DNA of 64,000 nt from Amphibalanus amphitrite (Eukaryota > Arthropoda > Thecostraca > Balanomorpha > Balanidae): positions 62,001-126,000 of the forward strand of contig NW_024883070.1 in assembly GCF_019059575.1 (NCBI RefSeq), given 5' to 3'. Positions within the stretch are counted from its first letter, which is position 1; every line of letters begins with the position of its first letter. The notes below the pieces were generated by a model. It ran no database searches. It was not told the DNA's origin and saw nothing but the letters and a program-made list of their open reading frames with translations. This document shows positions 45,671 through 56,802 of this stretch, piece by piece. A program made the translations under genes and the position numbers.

Positions 45671-48600
45671 TGGTACACAGTACACAGTACACCCCTCTGA
45701 GACCGCACAGACGCCGCCATAACTCGGCGACACGCGGTACACAGTACACAGTACACACCCCTCTGAGACCGCACAGACGCCGCCATAACTCGGCGACACG
45801 CGGTACACAGTACACAGCACACACCCCTCTGAGACCGCACAGACGCCGCCATAACTCGGCGACACGCGGTACACAGTACACAGTACACACCCCTCTGAGA
45901 CCGCACAGACGCCGCCATAACTCGGCGACACGCGGTACACAGTACACAGTACACACCCCTCTGAGACCGCACAGACGCCGCCATAACTCGGCGACACGCG
46001 GTACACAGTACACAGTACACACCCCTCTGAGACTGCACAGACGCCGCCATAACTCGGCGACACGCGGTACACAGTACACAGTACACACCCCTCTGAGACC
46101 GCACAGACGCCGCCATAACTCGGCGTCACGCGGTACACAGTACACAGTACACACCCCTCTGAGACCGCACCCGCCATAACTCGGCGACACGCGGTACACA
46201 GTACACAGTACACACCCCTCTGAGACCGCGCAGACGCCGCCATAACTCGGCGACACGCGGTACACAGTACACAGTACACAGTACACACCCCTCTGAGACC
46301 GCACAGACACCGCCATAACTCGGCGGTACACAGTACACAGTACACAGTACACACCCCTCTGACACAGCACAGACACCGCCATAACTCGGCGACACGCGGT
46401 ACACAGTACACAGTACACACCCCTCTGAGACCGCACAGACACCGCCATAACTCGGCGACACGCGGTACACAGTACACACCCCTCTGAGACCGCACAGACG
46501 CCGCCATAACTCGGCGCCACGCGGTACACAGTACACAGAACACAGTACACACCCCTCTGAGACCGCACAGACGCCGCCATAACTCGGCGACACGCGGTAC
46601 ACAGTACACAGTACACACCCCTCTGAGACCGCACAGACACCGCCATAACTCGGCGACACGCGGTACACAGTACACAGTACACACCCCTCTGAGACAGCAC
46701 AGACGCCGCCATAGCTCGGCGTCACGCGGTACACAGTACACAGTACACAGTACACACCCCTCTGAGACCGCACAGACACCGCCATAACTCGGCGTCACGC
46801 GGTACACAGTACACAGTACACAGTACACACCCCTCTGAGACCGCACAGACGCCGCCATATAAACTCGGCGACACGCGGTACACAGTACACAGTACACACT
46901 CCTCTGAGACCGCACAGACGCCGCCATAACTCGGCGACACACAGTACACAGTACACACCCCTCTGAGACCGCACAGACACCGCCATAACTCGGCGACACG
47001 TGGTACACAGTACACAGTACACACCCCTCTGAGACCGCACAGACGCCGCCATAGCTCGGCGTCACGCGGTACACAGTACACAGTACACAGTACACACCCC
47101 TCTGAGACCGCACAGACGCCGCGCATAACTCGGCGACACACAGTACACAGTACACAGTACACACCCCTCTGAGACCGCACAGACACCGCCATAACTCGGC
47201 GACACGTGGTACACAGTACACAGTACACCCCTCTGAGACCGCACAGACGCCGCCATAACTCGGCGACACGCGGTACACAGTACACAGTACACACCCCTCT
47301 GAGACCGCACAGACGCCGCCATAACTCGGCGACACGCGGTACACAGTACACAGCACACACCCCTCTGAGACCGCACAGACGCCGCCATAACTCGGCGACA
47401 CGCGGTACACAGTACACAGTACACAGTACACACCCCTCTGAGACCGCACAGACACCGCCATAACTCGGCGACACGCGGTACACAGTACACAGTACACACC
47501 CCTCTGAGACCGCACAGACACCGCCATAACTCGGCGACACGCGGTACACAGTACACAGTACACACTCCTCTGAGACCGCACAGACGCCGCCATAACTCGG
47601 CGACACGCGGTACACAGTACACAGTACACACCCCTCTGAGACAGCACAGACACCGCCATAACTCGGCGACACGCGGTACACAGTACACAGTACACACCCC
47701 TCTGAGACAGCACAGACGCCGCCATAACTCGGCGTCACGCGGTACACAGTACACAGTACACACCCCTCTGAGACCGCACAGACGCCGCCATAACTCGGCG
47801 CCACGCGGTACACAGTACACAGTACACACCCCTCTGAGACAGCACAGACACCGCCATAACTCGGCGACACACAGTACACAGTACACACCCCTCTGAGACC
47901 GCACAGACGCCGCCATAACTCGGCGACACGCGGTACACACAGTACACAGTACACACCCCTCTGAGACCGCACAGACGCCGCCATAACTCGGCGACACGCG
48001 GTACACAGTACACAGTACACACCCCTCTGAGACCGCACAGACGCCGCCATAACTCGGCGACACGCGGTACACAGCACACAGTACACAGTACACACCCCTC
48101 TGAGACCGCACAGACACCGCCATAACTCGGCGACACGCGGTACACAGTACACAGTACACACCCCTCTGAGACCGCACAGACACCGCCATAACTCGGCGAC
48201 ACGCGGTACACAGAACACAGTACACAGTACACACCCCTCTGAGACCGCACAGACACCGCCATAACTCGGCGACACGCGGTACACAGAACACAGTACACAC
48301 CCCTCTGAGACCGCACAGACACCGCCATAACTCGGCGACACGCGGTACACAGAACACAGTACACAGTACACACCCCTCTGAGACCGCACAGACACCGCCA
48401 TAACTCGGCGACACGCGGTACACAGAACACAGTACACAGTACACACCCCTCTGAGACCGCACAGACACCGCCATAACTCGGCGACACGCGGTACACAGAA
48501 CACAGTACACAGTACACACCCCTCTGAGACCGCACAGACACCGCCATAACTCGGCGACACGCGGTACACAGTACACAGTACACCCCCCTCTGAGACCGCA

Positions 48601-51589
48601 CAGACGCCGCCATAACTCGGCGACACGCGGTACACGGTACACAGTACACACCCCTCTGAGACCGCACAGACACCGCCATAACTCGGCGACACGCGGTACA
48701 CAGTACACAGTACACACCCCTCTGAGACCGCACAGACACCGCCATAACTCGGCGACACGCGGTACACAGTACACAGTACACACCCCTCTGAGACCGCACA
48801 GACACCGCCATAACTCGGCGACACGCGGTACACAGAACACAGTACACAGTACACACCCCTCTGAGACCGCACAGACACCGCCATAACTCGGCGACACGCG
48901 GTACACAGTACACAGTACACCCCCCTCTGAGACCGCACAGACGCCGCCATAACTCGGCGACACGCGGTACACGGTACACAGTACACACCCCTCTGAGACC
49001 GCACAGACACCGCCATAACTCGGCGACACGCGGTACACAGTACACAGTACACACCCCTCTGAGACCGCACAGACACCGCCATAACTCGGCGACACGCGGT
49101 ACACAGTACATAGTACACACCCCTCTGAGACCGCACAGACACCGCCATAACTCGGCGCCACGCGGTACACAGTACACAGTACACAGTACACACCCCTCTG
49201 AGACCGCACAGACGCCGCCATAACTCGGCGACACGCGGTACACAGTACACAGTACACAGTATACACCCCTCTGAGACCGCACAGACACCGCCATAACTCG
49301 GCTCCACGCGGTACACAGTACACAGTACACAGTACACACCCCTCTGAGACCGCACAGACGCCGCCATAACTCGGCGACACGCGGTACACAGTACACAGTA
49401 CACACCCCTCTGAGACAGCACAGACGCCGCCATAACACGGCGACACGCGGTACACAGTACACAGTACACCCCCCTCTGAGACCGCACAGACGCCGCCATA
49501 ACTCGGCGACACGCGGTACACAGTACATAGTACACAACCCTCTGAGACCGCACAGACACCGCCATAACTCGGCGACACGCGGTACACAGCACACAGTACA
49601 CAGTACACACCCCTCTGAGACCGCACAGACACCGCCATAACTCGGCGACAAGCGGTACACAGTACACAGTACACACCCCTCGGAGACCGCACAGACGCCG
49701 CCATAACTCGGCGACAAGCGGTACACAGTACACAGTACACACCCCTCTGAGACCGCACAGACGCCGCCATAACTCGGCGACACGCGGTACACAGCACACA
49801 GTACACAGTACACACCCCTCTGAGACCGCACAGACACCGCCATAACTCGGCGACACGCGGTACACAGCACACAGTACACAGTACACACCCCTCTGAGACC
49901 GCACAGACACCGCCATAACTCGGCGACAAGCGGTACACAGTACACAGTACACACCCCTCTGAGACCGCACAGACGCCGCCATAACTCGGCGACACGCGGT
50001 ACACAGCACACAGTACACAGTACACACCCCTCTGAGACCGCACAGACGCCGCCATAACTCGGCGACACGCGGTACACAGTACACAGTACACACCTTTCTG
50101 AGACCGCACAGACACCGCCATAACTCGGCGACACGCGGTACACAGTACACAGTACACACCCCTCTGAGACCGCACAGACGCCGCCATAACTCGGCGACAC
50201 GCAGTACACAGTACACAGTACACACCCCTCTGAGACCGCACAGACGCCGCCATAACTCGGCGACACGCAGTACACAGTACACAGTACACACCCCTCTGAG
50301 ACCGCACAGACGCCGCCATAACTCGGCGACACGCAGTACACAGTACACAGTACACACCCCTCTGAGACCGCACAGACGCCACCATAACTCGGCGACACGC
50401 AGTACACAGTACACAGTACAACACCCCCCTCTGAGACCGCACAGACACCGCCATAACTCGGCGACACGCGGTACACAGTACACAGTACACACCCCTCTGA
50501 GACCGCACAGACACCGCCATAACTCGGCGACACGCGGTACACAGTACACAGTACACACCCCTCTGAGACAGCACAGACGCCGCCATAAATCGGCGACACG
50601 CGGTACACAGTACACAGTACACACCCCTCTGAGACCGCACAGACACCGCCATAACTCGGCGACACGCGGTACACAGTACACAGTACTCACCCCTCTGAGA
50701 CCGCACAGACACCGCCATAACTCGGCGACACGCGGTACACAGTACACAGTACACACCCCTCTGAGACCGCACAGACGCCGCCATAACTCGGCGCCACGCG
50801 GTACACAGTACACAGTACACACCCCTCTGAGACAGCACAGACACCGCCATAACTCGGCGACACGCGGTACACAGTACACAGTACACACCCCTCTGAGACC
50901 GCACAGACACCGCCATAACTCGGCGACACGCGGTACACAGTACACAGTACACACCCCTCTGAGACCGCACAGACGCCGCCATAACTCGGCGACACGCGGT
51001 ACACAGTACACAGTACACACCCCTCTGAGACCGCACAGACGCCGCCATAACTCGGCGACACGCGGTACACAGTACACACCCCTCTGAGACCGCACAGACG
51101 CCACCATAACTCGGCGACACGCAGTACACAGTACACAGTACAACACCCCCCTCTGAGACCGCACAGACACCGCCATAACTCGGCGACACGCGGTACACAG
51201 TACACAGTACACACCCCTCTGAGACCGCACAGACACCGCCATAACTCGGCGACACGCGGTACACAGTACACAGTACACACCCCTCTGAGACAGCACAGAC
51301 GCCGCCATAAATCGGCGACACGCGGTACACAGTACACAGTACACACCCCTCTGAGACCGCACAGACGCCGCCATAACTCGGCGACACGCGGTACACAGTA
51401 CACAGTACACACCCCTCTGAGACCGCACAGACGCCGCCATAACTCGGCGACACGCGGTACACAGTACACAGTACACACCCCTCTGAGACCGCACAGACAC
51501 CGCCATAAATCGGCGCCACGCGGTACACAGTACACAGTACACACCCCTCTGAGACCGCACAGACACCGCCATAACTCGGCGACACGCGA

Positions 51590-52465
51590 CGGCGACACGA
51601 CCCAGGCGGGCCGTCCGGTCAAAGGTCGCCGCTCGCCGGCCCCCGCCGCGCCCCCCATACACCAGTACACGGTGTACTGGTGTTACACCACCCTGGGCGT
51701 CTGTGTTTAGCAATTAGCGCCGCTGGGGGCCAGATGCTGCCCCTGGATCCGGGTGTAATCCATCACACTGCGGTCTGTCCAGCGTCTGCTGATCATCCAT
51801 CTGGGGTTAGGCGGTCTGTGTTAGTTATGTTATCAGTGTGATGACTGGCCAGTCTGGGTTGTGTTGAACAGCTCATGTAGTGTGAGATCGTATTACAGCG
51901 ATAAGAGGTGATGGCGGATGTTGGCAAAATAATGAAATACCTACTTTCGAAATTTTCATGTTGCAGAAATTTTGAAATACACAGCAAAAGAGTTATCCCG
52001 AAAGGCACAGTCTATGTAGATGACATCACAAAACTGAAAATCATTTCGTCTTCGATTGATTGCATTTCAAGGGACCCTCCAACCTTCAAAAATTTAATGA
52101 ATTGGCATGAAAGTGATGTCGCTCTTTTCAGAAAGAGCGAAAACGAATATCAACCAAATTTCACCGAAATATATTCACCGGTTTTCATGATATTAGACTT
52201 TTACTTTTGTTTACTTTTTGGAATCTCCGCTCTTCCTAGTGACTTTATTTGGAAGCAATAGTTTTGGCAGCTGTAAGTGCGGCACTTGTCGCGCGCAAAG
52301 CAGCATATACCACCGCGTGCTACAAAACGTTTTAGTAAAATATTTAAAATCGTTAGATCTGCGCTGACGTCACACATTCAGAAGGGCATTCAAATGCTGC
52401 ATACTTGAAACGGATAAAGCTGATTTGCAGCTTGGCACTAACTTTCTACTGCAGTCAGGCACTGT
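51590..52465. other. Satellite edge and spacer without recognised gene
   Basis: A GC-rich 70 bp follows the array, then the 25-nt palindrome at 51659-51683 (ACACCAGTACAC, one base, then its inverse). The rest, to 52465, is unique-looking. A 117-codon open frame at 51908-52261 has no family I recognise. Confidence 0.5.
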
Positions 52466-52469
52466 TTAA

Positions 52470-53508
52470 CCCTCGCCGGCCGAGGGGGGGGGGGCGGGTG
52501 CCGCCCCCCCCCATAGGGTTTTTTCGCGATAGCTCCGAACACGCTGGCGATAGAGAGCTGAAACTTGGCATACCTGACCTTTGATCCAAGCCGCATCTTT
52601 TGACACCAACCGCATTTTTGGGTCAGGTCAGGTCACTGACCTATGACGTCATAAGTGAACCTCTGCACGGTCTTCAGATGTCGCAACTTCGCAACGCCCT
52701 CACTGCCAGAGGAGATGTCACAGGGAAATGAAACTTGCAGGATCTAGTATCCATTATGAGTCCCACAACTTGTATATCTCGGATTTTTCCTAAAGGTCAT
52801 ATGAGGTCAGGTCATTTTCGTGACCTCACCATTATAAGTCAATGGGGAAAATGAAAACTGCTATTCTGGCGCCGGGAACGATCTCCAACTATCTCAAGCA
52901 CACAGAATCGTGATTTGATGCACTCCTTGCAAGGTTAGATGCGTCACTTTTGCAATGTTGACCTTGCGTGACGTCATTTATGACGTCATCAAGGTCATAT
53001 TCGTTTTTCGTCAATAACTCTTGATCAAATTGAGCTAGCGAGTCGGAAAAGCCACCAATGGACTCAGGAAGACCTGCCGAATCGAATGATATGCGACATG
53101 ACCTCTTTCGACCAACTTCGTAACCTGGGGGTGCTGACCTGACCTTGACCTGAGGTCAACACCCCAAGTTGACCTGACCCGGACAAAAAGTATACCATTC
53201 GACGCGTTGAGCGAGACGAACACGATGCTGCCAAAATCGGCGCTCTGCGGCCGTTTTTTTGCGAAGTTATTCACCAAAAACTGAACCGTACCTTGGGGCA
53301 CTTGACCTGACCTCAGAGGTCACCGGTTGACCTAGGACCTTAAAATCGGGTACCAATCTCTGCGTCTCGTAACGGCGCACACGCTCGTTTTTTCCGCGAC
53401 GCGCTAGCTCCACCAGGGGCGAAACGGCGAGGGGGGGGGGGGGGGTCGTACCCGCCCCCCCCCCCCTCGGCCGGCGCGTATGTAGAAAACCAATAGGTCC
53501 GGCGAGGG
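52470..53508. mobile_element. TTAA-type MITE, copy K
   Basis: 1,039 bp, TTAA at 52466-52469 and 53509-53512. Ends CCCTCGCCGGCCGAGGGG and, inverted, CCCTCGCCGGACCTATTGG; the inner copy of the terminus lies about 25 bp further in. Hairpins GGGGGCGGGTGCCGCCCCC and GGGGGGTCGTACCCGCCCC. It holds GTGACGTCATTTATGACGTC at about 52969. Its inverted partner L starts immediately after it. Confidence 0.88.
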
Positions 53509-53512
53509 TTAA

Positions 53513-54558
53513 TCCCTCACCGGGCCTATTGGTTTTCTACATACGCGCTGGCCGAGGAGGAGGGGCGGGTACGACCCCCCCTCGCCGTTTCGCCCCTAAT
53601 GGAGCTAGCGCGTCGCGGAAAAAACGAGCGTGTGCGTTGTTAAAAGATGCTGCGATCGCTGCTCGATTTGAAGGTCTAAGGTCAAACGGTGACCTCTGAG
53701 GTCAGGTCAAGTGACCCAAGGTGCAGGTTCGGTTTTCGGCAAATAACTTCGCAACAAAAATGATCCCATAGCCGCGATTTTGCCAGCATTGTGTTCGCCC
53801 TGATCATGTGCGTCGAATGGTATACTTTTTGTTTCGGTGAGGTCAACTTTAGGTGTTGACCTCGGTTCACGATCAGGTCAGAGCCCCCAAGGTCACGAAC
53901 TAGGTCGAAGGAGGTCATGTCGCATATCATTCAATTTGGCAGGCCTTCCTGAGTCCATTGGTGGCTTCCGCGACTCGCTAGCTCAATTAGATTAGGAGTT
54001 ATTGACGAAAAACTCTTATGACCCTAGTGACATCAGAAATGACGTCACGCAAGGTCAGCATGGCAAAAGTGAGGCATCGAAGCTGGCAAGGATTGCATGA
54101 AATCACGATTTCGTGTGATTCAGATCGTTTGAGATCGTTCCGGGCTCCAAAAATTCCGGGCTTCAATTTTTCCCCATTGACTTATAATGGTGAGGTCACG
54201 AAAATGACCTTACCTCATTTGATGATTAGGAAAAAATCCGAGATATAGGTACAAGTTGTGAGACTCCTAATGGATATTAGGTCCTGAGAGTTTCATCTCC
54301 CTGTGAAAGCTCCTCTGGCAGTGAGGGTGTTGGGAAGCTGCGCCATATCTGAAGACCTTGCAGAGGTTCACTTATGACGCCAAAGGTCAGTGACCTGACC
54401 TGACTCGAAAATGAGGTTGGTATCAGAAGATACGGCTTGAATCAAAGGTCAGGTATGCTAAGCTTCAGCTATCCATCGCCAGCGTGTCGGAGCATTCGCG
54501 AAAAAAAAACTATAGGGGAGGGGCGGCACCCTCCCCCCTCCCCCTCGGCCGTCGATAG
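53513..54558. mobile_element. TTAA-type MITE, copy L, inverted relative to K
   Basis: 1,046 bp, TTAA at 53509-53512 and 54559-54562. The sequence is that of K read backwards: CCTATTGGTTTTCTACATAC lies at its left end, the mirror of the K right end. The outer ends are somewhat decayed. It shares a TTAA with K and another with M. Confidence 0.86.
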
Positions 54559-54562
54559 TTAA

Positions 54563-56119
54563 CCCGCGCCCCGCTGGGCTATTCAGCCATACGCGCCCTG
54601 CTGGGGGGGCAGATTCTGCCCCCCCTGTCTAACTTCCGAACCGATGGTCGTAGAAAGACGGGGAAAACGGCAATCGAAAGCTCTCAACAAGGCGGATCTT
54701 AAGAGCCCAAATTTTTTTCCTTAAGTAGGTCAGAGGTCAGGTCAAGGTCAGGTCAAGGGTACAAAATGCAAGTTTCTATAGTATCGGCCTTGCACCGTAG
54801 TTGCCGAAGAATGGACTGAGACTGATTGCCCAAAAGGTGTTCTTAGACTACCAAGACAATGTTCGTTGCATATAATGTCATTCAAAGATCAAGGTCAAGG
54901 TCAGGTCAGGTCAGGTCAGGTCACCAAAAACAAAATATAGAAAAGGGCATGTGCGACACATGTTTTATGGGTCATTTTACTCATGGAATTCAATAGGCAC
55001 ACTCAATAAGTGATATGGACCACCTCTGGATGAATTTCAGGTCGAGGTCAGGTCAAGGTCAGGTCAAGTGAGGTCAAATTTTGAAGTTGGTTGTTAAGGC
55101 CGGTTGGTTGTTAAGCCGGTCCCGTAGCTCAGTTGGTAGAGCGTTGGACTCCGCGTGGTGAGAGCACGCGTTCCCGGTTACAACAGTCCGGGTTCGAAGC
55201 GCGACGGGCGCTTGACATTTATGGGCCTCCTGACAGGTATGGTTGCGGTTGGTGGCAGGCCGTAGCCAGGTGAAGTCAGTGAGGGGACCGGCCGTGCGCG
55301 GCTATGTGCGCACGTTAAACTTTGGACTCTAAATTCTGCCATAGAACTGGAATTGCGCGATCGGAGGGTAGAGGGCAGGGTCACCGCAACAAGCTTCGCT
55401 TAGCGGTGGCTCTGTCCTTGTGAATCCTTCCCATCAAAAGGTTCGGACTAAATTTATAAAAAAAAAAAAAAAAAAAAAAAAGGCCTAAAAAGGTGTCTAT
55501 CCGATGCAGTTTTTCACGGCAAATCGAATGGTGCTATTTTTGTTTCCGTACGAGGTCTAGAACTTCCAAAAAAATCATTTTTTCAAAAATTTTGTTTGTC
55601 GTGACGTCATAAAATTTTGAATAACTCCCACATTTTTGAACCGATTCTTCTAAAAATTGGTATGTAGGTGCACATAGACCACTTCTTTGACATATATTCC
55701 GGTTTTTTCGATAAACTCAAAATTTTGGATTTTATAAATATTTTCCCCAAAAAATCAGTTTTTTGGAAAAAATTTGGCCAAAATCCAAAATTTTCAAAAA
55801 ATCGAGATAGCCATTTGATAGACAAAGTAGAATCACGTATAACTTTTTTGTTACGTCTTGATTCCTTTAAAAATGAAGATGTTAGCGGTGTTTGAAATTT
55901 TGCCGTTTTTGAGGCGAAAATGGCGAACATGACGTCACTAAAACGTCAATTTCTCAAAAAAAATTCCGACGGATTTCGCTCAAATTTTCAGGGAACATGT
56001 CAAATTGATGTATGATAAGGTACTGAAAGTTTGACGTCGCTGGCGTAACGCGTTTAGAAGTTATTGGCGAAAAACGGGAGGGGGGCAGATTCTGCCCCCC
56101 CCCCCCAGCGGGGCGCGGG
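54563..56119. mobile_element. TTAA-type MITE, copy M, carrying a SINE
   Basis: Ends CCCGCGCCCCGCTGGG and its exact inverse, with TTAA at 54559-54562 and 56120-56123. The left end carries the terminus twice (second copy CGCGCCCTGCTGGGG). Hairpins GGGGGGCAGATTCTGCCCCC at both ends. A 5-bp-period AGGTC run lies at about 54895-54920. A SINE interrupts it at 55118-55481. Confidence 0.87.
55118..55481 (+). mobile_element. tRNA-derived SINE with poly-A tail
   Basis: About 364 bp. It starts with a tRNA-like head: GGTCCCGTAGCTCAGTTGG (box A, TAGCTCAGTTGG) and GGGTTCGAAGC (box B), the internal RNA polymerase III promoter. A non-tRNA body follows, then a run of about 24 A at 55458-55481. The acceptor stem does not close cleanly, so it is not a working tRNA gene. 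The target duplication is unclear because GGTTGGTTGTTAAG is repeated just upstream. Confidence 0.85.
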
Positions 56120-56123
56120 TTAA

Positions 56124-56559
56124 CGTTTGGAAACCTCAGGCTTCTGGAAAAGGTGCAGCGCTCCGCGTCCCACTTTGGACAGTATGCAGCTGTGCTTCGC
56201 TGAACGGAGGGCGGTCACATTAGTTGCGTCACTGACCAGTGACGCAGTATGTGCATACTTCTGTGTGCTGGAGTTCACGTGACCTAGCTACGTCTGCGTC
56301 TCTGCCCAAAATATCCTCTGGACGGCCTTCGACGCACCATTCTCTGCGCAATGACATGACATATCGGTGCCCGGTTTCAAAACCTGTTCGGGCGTATTCA
56401 CGGTAAATGCCTTTTTTGTTATATGTACAATAATTGATGGATCGCATTTTCTGCGCATTTTCCAATGTTGAATTCAAAATTCAAAGAAAAAGTAAGAATC
56501 CGTCCAGACGCTCATGCAATGCGCATTCATCAGATTCTCATAATCATTTAGCAGTCTTT
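56124..56559. other. No recognised feature
   Basis: Spacer before the second LTR element. No gene seen. Confidence 0.5.
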
Positions 56560-56564
56560 ATTAG

Positions 56565-56760
56565 TGTGGTGTCGTAATGTCACGTGAGGTCGGGTCTCAG
56601 GACCAGTGCTGCCGCCTGGTGGTGACATGACCCGTGTACGACCGGCTCGCGGAGCGGGAGTCGCCCGCTGACGCTTGAGCCGCGCAGAGCTGCGCTTACG
56701 TTATTATTTTGTATCGTTGTTCTTTGCTTATGTTAAATATAGGTACTGCGAGACAGTACA
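56565..56760 (+). repeat. 5' LTR of Ty3/gypsy element 2
   Basis: 196 bp, TG...CA ends, matching 61066-61261 by eye. Confidence 0.94.
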
Positions 56761-56802
56761 TAATTCTGGCGACGAGGATCAGTGATCAGTGATCAGTGAT
56801 CA

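Larger units (their letters stand above)
33642..51589. repeat. 18-kb satellite array of 66/73-bp monomers
   Basis: The basic monomer is 66 bp: TCGGCGACACGCGG, then TACACAG twice, then TACACACCCCTCTGAGACC and GCACAGACGCCGCCATAAC. Gain or loss of one TACACAG heptamer gives 73- or 59-bp variants. About 260 monomers are present. Common variant sites are GACGCC/GACACC, GACCGCAC/GACAGCAC and GGCGACAC/GGCGCCAC. Because 66 is divisible by 3 and the monomer lacks minus-strand stops in any frame, open frames of up to about 2,650 codons result, shifting register at each 73-bp unit. I treat these as non-coding. Right border at about 51589; left border interrupted by a hAT MITE. Confidence 0.97.

Noticed and set aside
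33642-51589. CRISPR-like array
   Set aside because: Monomers adjoin directly with no unique spacers, there are no cas genes, and the setting is eukaryotic.
33864-51713. Very long open frames (about 1,000-2,650 codons) on the minus strand, and shorter ones on the plus strand, across the satellite
   Set aside because: They follow from a stop-free 66-bp monomer, overlap each other in all three frames, jump register at 73-bp units and have no start, splice or domain evidence.
55118-55212. Genuine tRNA gene
   Set aside because: Boxes A and B are present, but the acceptor stem does not pair well, and a long body with a poly-A tail follows. It is the head of a SINE.
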